From Kalmanozyma brasiliensis GHG001 (lineage: Eukaryota > Basidiomycota > Ustilaginomycetes > Ustilaginales), in NCBI RefSeq assembly GCF_000497045.1, contig NW_015961970.1, positions 248,802-312,801 on the forward strand: a stretch of 64,000 nt of DNA, read 5' to 3'. The first letter of the stretch is position 1, and every line of letters begins with the position of its first letter. Below the pieces are notes generated by a model. That model saw nothing but the letters and a program-made list of their open reading frames with translations. It did not search any database and was not told the origin of the DNA. Shown here piece by piece: positions 59,201-64,000 of the stretch. Made by a program: the position numbers and the translations under genes.

Positions 59201-62200
59201 TGAAGTAGAGCAGCCATTGACTGGGTGTCACGTTGGAAGGCTGGCAGGCCGTGGTGTCGATGACGATGTCGAATTGGCGATAAGCGAACGGCTCGAGCGT
59301 CTGCAGGACGTAGAAGATGAGGCCCTCAAAGTCGATGGTGTCCGCTTTCTGCTTGTGCAGGGTGTAGTAGAGGACGGGTCGACCAGCGCGAGAGAAAGGT
59401 CCCTCGTAGAAGATAGAGTGATAGCTCTCCTCGTCGATGCTCCTTCCCGCATGCCTGCGTACAAAGTCCTGGAAGTTGCGGGCGCCGAAAGAGGGCTCAG
59501 GCAGGTCATCACCCTTGGGCTCGCCAGCGGTGGCCAATGCATCACACAGCTCATCGTAGACGAGCTTGGCTTCGTCGCTGCGTCGATAAAGCAGCTCGCT
59601 GGAGTAGACAGAGGTGCTCGGGTCCTCTGCTGTCGTCGGATTGGAGGCGCGATCTGCCAAATTTCTGCCGAGCTTGTCGACGTTCTCGAAGAGGAACTTG
59701 TGCAACGTCTTCTGGTCCCGCTCGCTGACTCCATAGACGCCAGGATGAATACCGTAGCCAAGTGGTTGGTCGGCAGCGTAGACACGATCCGGATCTGTGC
59801 GCGCATCCGAGACCTGATCGAGGAAGGCAGTCACCTTCCAGACGTTGCTCTTGAGGAAGTCGTTGAGGCCGGTCATGAAGGGCTCCTTGTGGCCTGAAAA
59901 TAGATTGTTGCTGGCGAGCGTGATGAGGATCTTACTGATCAGAACCAAGCCGCGTCGCAGGTCCTTGCTCGGCCCAGTGAGGTTGATGTCGATCATGTGC
60001 GGCGATACGACGGCGGGGCTGATGAAACGCAAGAACATGAGACCTCCCACGCCTTGGTAGCGCGAAGCAGGGAAACGTGCATCAAGGACGTCACGAATGT
60101 GACGGCAAAGCTCGCGCAGGACTGCAGGCACACGATGCGCCGAAGAGCAGATGGCGTCGATGAAGGCCTGAGCGATCTCCTCGAGAGCCGCCTGGTTGTC
60201 AAAGACACTTCCGCCTGGCTCAATGCGCGTCGGATCCATTTCCACCGAGAAGCCGAGTGGCTTGCGGGCGAACTCGGTGATGAGTGGTGCCATGATGGAG
60301 CGAAGGTAGTCGTAGCCGTGCGTCTTTGCAAAGGTGGAGAGCAGTGTGGTGCAGAACGAGTTGCTGCGGAACACCATCTCCTCCGTCGCAGTGCGCTGGA
60401 TTTCTTCCTCGACCGCCGCCTTAAGGAAGCGGATGAGGCCGCCTTTTGCGTCAAACATGCTCAGCAAGAGCACGCTCATCGGTTCCACGTCGCGGCCGGG
60501 GCATACATGACAGATGGCGAGCGCAAGCTGAAGGTTCTCCTGACAGACCAAGTCCACGAGACGGGCCGACCTACGTGCCCCACTCATGCGTTCGAGCTCG
60601 TCAAAGGCGGTGCCCTGGTTGAGGACGTTGGTCATGATCTGCATGAAGGCAGTGCGGAGACGTGCATCCTCGTGATAGGCGAGAGGTAGCGAATTGTGCA
60701 GTCCACTGTCGATGTTGGACGCCAGAAGGTTCGAAAGCGCCAAGATGGCCGATTCTCGGAGGGGAGTGTAGTCGCGCGCCGAGTCGCTTTTGTTGTTCCT
60801 CGTGCCCGCCATCGCCTTTGCATCCGTCAGAGCTCGTGCACGTACGGCCGCCGCCGTCTCCAGATTTCGCGTGCGGTTGAGAATCTTGATGAAGTACCCA
60901 AAGTACATGGCAAAATGTCGTGTCTTGGCGCCTTCCACCTTGTCGTCGAGAAGGAGCGCATCGTCAGCGAGCAGCAACGGCAGCTTATCGAGCAGGATTG
61001 AGATGCACTTGAGGCACGCGACGTCGAGATCGCGATGAAGGCGATCGAGGGCATCGGACGCATTCGAAAAGGATCCACCTTCCGCACCATCGGAGGTCCA
61101 CGTAGTCAGGGCCTGGAACAGACGATTGCGGACACGGAGCTCGTTCGAGAAGCTGAAGGCGGCCTTCTTGCGCATCAGCGCTTCGCACATCTGACACATG
61201 GCCGCCTTGATGCGTAGAGCCTGCTCATCCCGTCCAAGCGAGTTGGCGTACTCGACAAAGAGGACCATCAAGGAGCCAATGTCGACCTTGGACGTGGACG
61301 AAGCCGCTTTGGCCTCGTCGAGGCGATTGAGCACCATGGTGGCAACACCGATGCTCTGCTCGACGAAGACGGTGTACATGTCGCTGATCTTCGGATAGCC
61401 TGTCTGCTTGTCGAAAAAGTCGCTGAGCACGGCATGGATCTGGCGGAACAGGATGCTGATCAGGCGAGGACCGAGATCGACACCCAGCGTTTCCTTTGCC
61501 TTCTCTCGGATCCACAGCGAGTCTGAGACGAGCAGATCCACCATCTCTTGAACGAATCGCTCGACCAGCACCGCAGGCTGTTCGTCGAGGTTGGAGAAGC
61601 GTGGCAGAATTTTGGCGATGCTAGGTTCGATCTCGGAGCTGATGGTGGCGGAAGCTGAGAAGCAGGCGCCTCCAAATGCACACAGAAAGCCTGCATAGTT
61701 TTGCCATTGTGCCGCTTTATCCTGTGCGGCCAGCGTGTGTTCCGCCATCGGACGGGCGACCAGCTGGGTCAAGCCAGACCAGCGCGAGTATGCCTCCTTC
61801 CAAGCGAGCCAGCTGGCAGCGGAAGGAGCTTCAATGTCGCGCAACAGCGCTCGAATCCGCTTTTGCTGAGCAACGCGGCCCGTGTGAAGGAAGCTAGGAT
61901 CGGCCAGGTCGGTGTACAGCCGGATCCATTCGGCAGAAAGTGGATCGTAGTAGTCGCTGATGACGACGGTGAGTTGTGCGTGGTCTCGTGCACACTGCAT
62001 GGCGAGGGAGCAGACCTCGGTGTCGCTCGAACAGATCATGAGCAATGTGACGAGCTGCACCCAGAGATACTCGAGCTTGCGCTCGTGCTCCGGCGGATAA
62101 AACGACGATTGAACGGTGATGCTCCAGTCATCGTCCTGGCTGATGAAGAAGCCACGCCTCTGCTGCGAGCGGCGGAGAAGGTCCAGGAAGTGCCGCTGCA

Positions 62201-64000
62201 TGTCGAGGTCGTCGGTCGACATGAGCTGCTCGGTGAGGATGGTAAAGAAGAAGGGCAAGCAGGAAAGCGCCACGTGACGCTGGTGCTCGCAGAATGCGGC
62301 GTATCTGGAATCGAGCAGACCGGAATGGTAGACCCGACCGAGCAGAGCAGCACAGCTTTTGCGGAATGTCGTGAATTCTGGCGGTGTAAAGAAGAGCGAA
62401 CAGACCGAAGCTGTGAAGCCGAGCATGCTATCGACGGACATGGCGTTGCGCAGCATGGTTTCCCGGTCAAACGTTGTACTGCCGCCCGACAGAGACGAGA
62501 AAGCCTCTGATTGCTCATAGTCGATGTTGTAGGCCAGCGAAGCAATATCTAGCGTCCATAGCTGCAAGATGGATTGGAGCAGATCAAGGCGACCAAGCTC
62601 CTCGACGCTCGAGGCTGCGGCTGCCGCGGATCCGGACAGCGAGACATGGCGGAAGTGGGCCGACGAAGTCACGCGTGCCGCTGCGCGCTTTCGAGCCAGC
62701 TCACGGTTGTCGAAGCGCGGCAATCGGAAGGTCATCTCCCTGAACAGGGCTCGAAGGGGACGTGAGATATGCGGATACAACAGGCTGACCTCGGGAGCCC
62801 ATGGCATGCGATGCTGTTCGCTGGTGAGCAGCACACATGCTTTCACAACCGCGATCTTGAAGTGGGTGGGGCTCGATTCGGCCATGCAGACCGGCACAAG
62901 TTCGCGAATCGTGCGTTGTGGATCGAGGCGAAAGGACGCAGCAAACAGATCGGTGGTGAGCATGAGCTCGATCGGCTTGTTACCGCTGGCGAGGGGTTTC
63001 TTGGGATCGAAGAGCCGCCCCTTGACCTCGGCGACGAGATCGTGGTAAATGAGGCGAAGACCGTTGTCGGAAGACGGTACGGACGCTGCGGCCTTGAAGA
63101 TGTCGACGCAGCAGAGCGTGGCAACGTCGATGAGCGCATTGTTGCGAGGAGGCTTGCGCAGGCCGTCGATGAACGAAAGCTTCTTTGCGAGACTGCCGCT
63201 CGCTTTGCGGTTCTCGCCGACAGCGGCCTTGCCGACAAGGTCTGGACACAAGACGAGCAGAGACGTCAGCAAGGGCCAAAAGGCGATCTTGCGCTTGGTG
63301 GTGTCTGCGAGGTTATAGACCTGATCAAAGACCACGTCCGGGCTTCCTTCGAAACGACGGTTGGCCGAGGCCAGGCTGGCGTATTCCTCGGGGTGATACT
63401 GGATCCACGACCAAATCGCACGGCGAAGCGTCAAGGCGACAGCATACTGTGCGCTGCGTTTGAGCTGTGGGAACGAGACGCTGACCTCCTGCAACACGCT
63501 GGCGAGGCGAGCGCGGTTGAAGTTGGTGCATTCGAGCAAACGCAGCTCTGCCGTGCTCGGGGCCTCCTCGATGGTGGAGCTAAGGTAGTAGAGCCGATTG
63601 CGGAGACGGGCGTTGACGACGACCCAGTTGCTCGAGCTGAGGTAGAAGACGATCTGACTCGCGTAACGGTAGATGCGGGTCTGAAGATGATTGGGCACGT
63701 CGAAACCGCTGGCGTCAGCGCTGAAGGAAGTGGTAGACCAAGAGGAGGCGTTGAACCTGGCGGTGGGGCCGACGTCGACCATCTCGTGTTTGTCGGTGGG
63801 CGATGAAGACTGAGCCTTGGTGACGGCGGCGGCAGCAGCAGCGGCGCTGGCCAGATCGACGTGATCGATGCTTGGCGGCGTGTCGAATGGCGAGCGGGTC
63901 GGGGGAAAGCAAGGATAGAGAATATAGAGACTCGTCGACGCAGCGAGGCACAGAGAGCTGGGCATGAAGACTTCGGGAAACTTGTCGCCGAGACCGGAAG
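56214..64000 (-). CDS. Neurofibromin/IRA-type RasGAP (N terminus cut by window edge)
   Basis: An uninterrupted minus frame from the window edge to the stop at 56214: 2,583 residues counted from the Met at 63965, with the frame open further upstream, so the true start lies outside. The RasGAP domain is clear: MVFRSNSF contains the arginine finger (Arg1200 in this numbering), and FLRFISPAVVSP (about 1305-1320) is the FLRFxxPA signature. Then a Sec14/CRAL-TRIO lipid-binding module (RPVLYYTLHKQKADTIDFEG, about 1525-1615) and its PH-like partner (about 1665-1770), the NF1 order. N-terminal and C-terminal regions are HEAT-like helical repeats. It turns Ras off, damping cAMP/MAPK signalling that controls smut dimorphism and mating. 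Confidence 0.93.
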   Translation of the reverse strand, partial: SGLGDKFPEVFMPSSLCLAASTSLYILYPCFPPTRSPFDTPPSIDHVDLASAAAAAAAVTKAQSSSPTDKHEMVDVGPTARFNASSWSTTSFSADASGFDVPNHLQTRIYRYASQIVFYLSSSNWVVVNARLRNRLYYLSSTIEEAPSTAELRLLECTNFNRARLASVLQEVSVSFPQLKRSAQYAVALTLRRAIWSWIQYHPEEYASLASANRRFEGSPDVVFDQVYNLADTTKRKIAFWPLLTSLLVLCPDLVGKAAVGENRKASGSLAKKLSFIDGLRKPPRNNALIDVATLCCVDIFKAAASVPSSDNGLRLIYHDLVAEVKGRLFDPKKPLASGNKPIELMLTTDLFAASFRLDPQRTIRELVPVCMAESSPTHFKIAVVKACVLLTSEQHRMPWAPEVSLLYPHISRPLRALFREMTFRLPRFDNRELARKRAAARVTSSAHFRHVSLSGSAAAAASSVEELGRLDLLQSILQLWTLDIASLAYNIDYEQSEAFSSLSGGSTTFDRETMLRNAMSVDSMLGFTASVCSLFFTPPEFTTFRKSCAALLGRVYHSGLLDSRYAAFCEHQRHVALSCLPFFFTILTEQLMSTDDLDMQRHFLDLLRRSQQRRGFFISQDDDWSITVQSSFYPPEHERKLEYLWVQLVTLLMICSSDTEVCSLAMQCARDHAQLTVVISDYYDPLSAEWIRLYTDLADPSFLHTGRVAQQKRIRALLRDIEAPSAASWLAWKEAYSRWSGLTQLVARPMAEHTLAAQDKAAQWQNYAGFLCAFGGACFSASATISSEIEPSIAKILPRFSNLDEQPAVLVERFVQEMVDLLVSDSLWIREKAKETLGVDLGPRLISILFRQIHAVLSDFFDKQTGYPKISDMYTVFVEQSIGVATMVLNRLDEAKAASSTSKVDIGSLMVLFVEYANSLGRDEQALRIKAAMCQMCEALMRKKAAFSFSNELRVRNRLFQALTTWTSDGAEGGSFSNASDALDRLHRDLDVACLKCISILLDKLPLLLADDALLLDDKVEGAKTRHFAMYFGYFIKILNRTRNLETAAAVRARALTDAKAMAGTRNNKSDSARDYTPLRESAILALSNLLASNIDSGLHNSLPLAYHEDARLRTAFMQIMTNVLNQGTAFDELERMSGARRSARLVDLVCQENLQLALAICHVCPGRDVEPMSVLLLSMFDAKGGLIRFLKAAVEEEIQRTATEEMVFRSNSFCTTLLSTFAKTHGYDYLRSIMAPLITEFARKPLGFSVEMDPTRIEPGGSVFDNQAALEEIAQAFIDAICSSAHRVPAVLRELCRHIRDVLDARFPASRYQGVGGLMFLRFISPAVVSPHMIDINLTGPSKDLRRGLVLISKILITLASNNLFSGHKEPFMTGLNDFLKSNVWKVTAFLDQVSDARTDPDRVYAADQPLGYGIHPGVYGVSERDQKTLHKFLFENVDKLGRNLADRASNPTTAEDPSTSVYSSELLYRRSDEAKLVYDELCDALATAGEPKGDDLPEPSFGARNFQDFVRRHAGRSIDEESYHSIFYEGPFSRAGRPVLYYTLHKQKADTIDFEGLIFYVLQTLEPFAYRQFDIVIDTTACQPSNVTPSQWLLYFSSLVPASILANAVNVFFVNPNTIARAELQFWSTATYNDSTLKHEVADRMTSLQNVVHCSALSEIELWVERRNLALDQMTMTILGSPAEVSFDQITLVWYYRTLTPVTFNIGGEYLQITGLKQQDWLPNTSVQLNDVFHLSDIDDVRSISIRGDDNTFFLSCRNGSMNFVFTSRERSEVVQALRQAKARASKFRADNPVDRVLRPNDVPGTLLNMAMHNITSNDSALRLSAYNLLCALSTSFNFGASSAKKRLLSSRGLALPANTMAFVTDLSKDFAVAAPGVTLEFLLSFFDGFERASPSQKTVCLHYLSPWLSNLVMFVHTSREEQGEHHRRIKEILGHLISITTKQPDMYAIMQRCVWSQLSRLDDLIPTFLDVFAEAAMDSGLHTERFEAVLDTMVSFSSINMRGKLLSRLRKVVAKTAQNPVVSQLHLNASWKEIATLVRMNMVLSFTNRVEALLYLPELLHVILLLAGNGVDATRYSIYGSAINLVHSLCTEDPREARKPEEATPRSAEAVAKLRVLLDQLSKPESLKLFGLPVASQSSAVNAAFGASQEIVRDAPDNASIERLATLMYEVADAAAPNTDAANSWRARLASLVTSTAFQYNPIIQSRAFVLLGCLAQGEIDDDLLYQILVSLRGSFSEWASSNADMTLISIVTCLGKVVKILPSRSRYLPQMFWLGIAMVQCGHIPLFKAGVELMHSTVESIWERGIPLGEGDDLINHLLDARFEFRDLACKLDDETGVDFDINFSFGMAALLVKGLRHPSTKEATTKLMQSMLHHCGVDGHGELRSRSGRISERQLGFFVGLLPTATRPEEFGQLLALAGVDASICEAAVESRRSGYKGLQEYLDVLNNRIALLLVTLVTSLLQHAESDGERLMLYGFLNEAAREVPAIVSILYDSLAPSMKDIFVNCSNGAILDAVHGIAQTAVSQPFFAAQARETAKRGGPTAYLVESGYASLLGCGTFVPLMEGRRHVLCKLSIQLVLGLTDVGTT

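Noticed and set aside
58551..59897. 448-codon plus-strand open frame inside the RasGAP gene, and a similar 345-codon one at 62769-63806
   Set aside because: Both are antisense shadows of the conserved RasGAP/NF1 frame with no domain of their own.

Overview
This window looks like nuclear DNA of a basidiomycete fungus, most likely a smut (Ustilaginaceae: Ustilago, Sporisorium, Moesziomyces and relatives). The reasons are long intron-poor eukaryotic genes, short GT-AG introns, Ser/Ala/Gln-rich disordered tails, a full eukaryotic housekeeping set, and a cluster of small signal-peptide proteins of the kind smuts use as effectors. The placement rests on gene content and style, not on a database match.

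Left part (1-12.35 kb): a CCCH/FG nucleoporin (NUP42/Amo1-like, cut by the window edge), a Ski8-like WD40 protein, an FBXO21-like F-box protein, the rRNA endonuclease NOB1, the glycosylase OGG1 and the mRNA-export factor GLE1. NUP42 and GLE1 are physical partners at the nuclear pore and lie within 12 kb of each other.

Accessory part (12.5-20.35 kb): eight small genes, four on the minus strand, then two plus, one minus and one plus. All encode about 134-170 residue proteins with N-terminal signal peptides and a shared four-cysteine pattern. Seven share one phase-1 intron at the same place in the protein. I regard this as an expanded, divergent family of candidate secreted effectors, similar in design to the mig-type proteins of Ustilago. 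It is the most interesting system in the window.

Middle part (20.4-38 kb): the AAA ATPase RIX7/NVL, whose intron holds a candidate C/D-box snoRNA; a TB2/DP1/HVA22 protein; tRNA-Asn(GTT); a five-exon cytochrome b5; a DNA polymerase iota; an unknown small protein; RPN12; an Axl2-like cadherin-fold membrane protein; and the TRAPP subunit BET3.

Right part (38-64 kb): a large disordered protein with a possible frame break near its C terminus, an unknown 288-residue protein, a Nudix hydrolase with a ubiquitin-like N-terminal region, a mitochondrial PP2C phosphatase (PTC5/PDP type), a second large disordered protein, SEC18/NSF, a second identical tRNA-Asn, TCTP with a 6-nt coding first exon, and a neurofibromin/IRA-type RasGAP cut by the right edge. 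Apart from the tRNAs I found no rRNA, no transposon and no CRISPR array.
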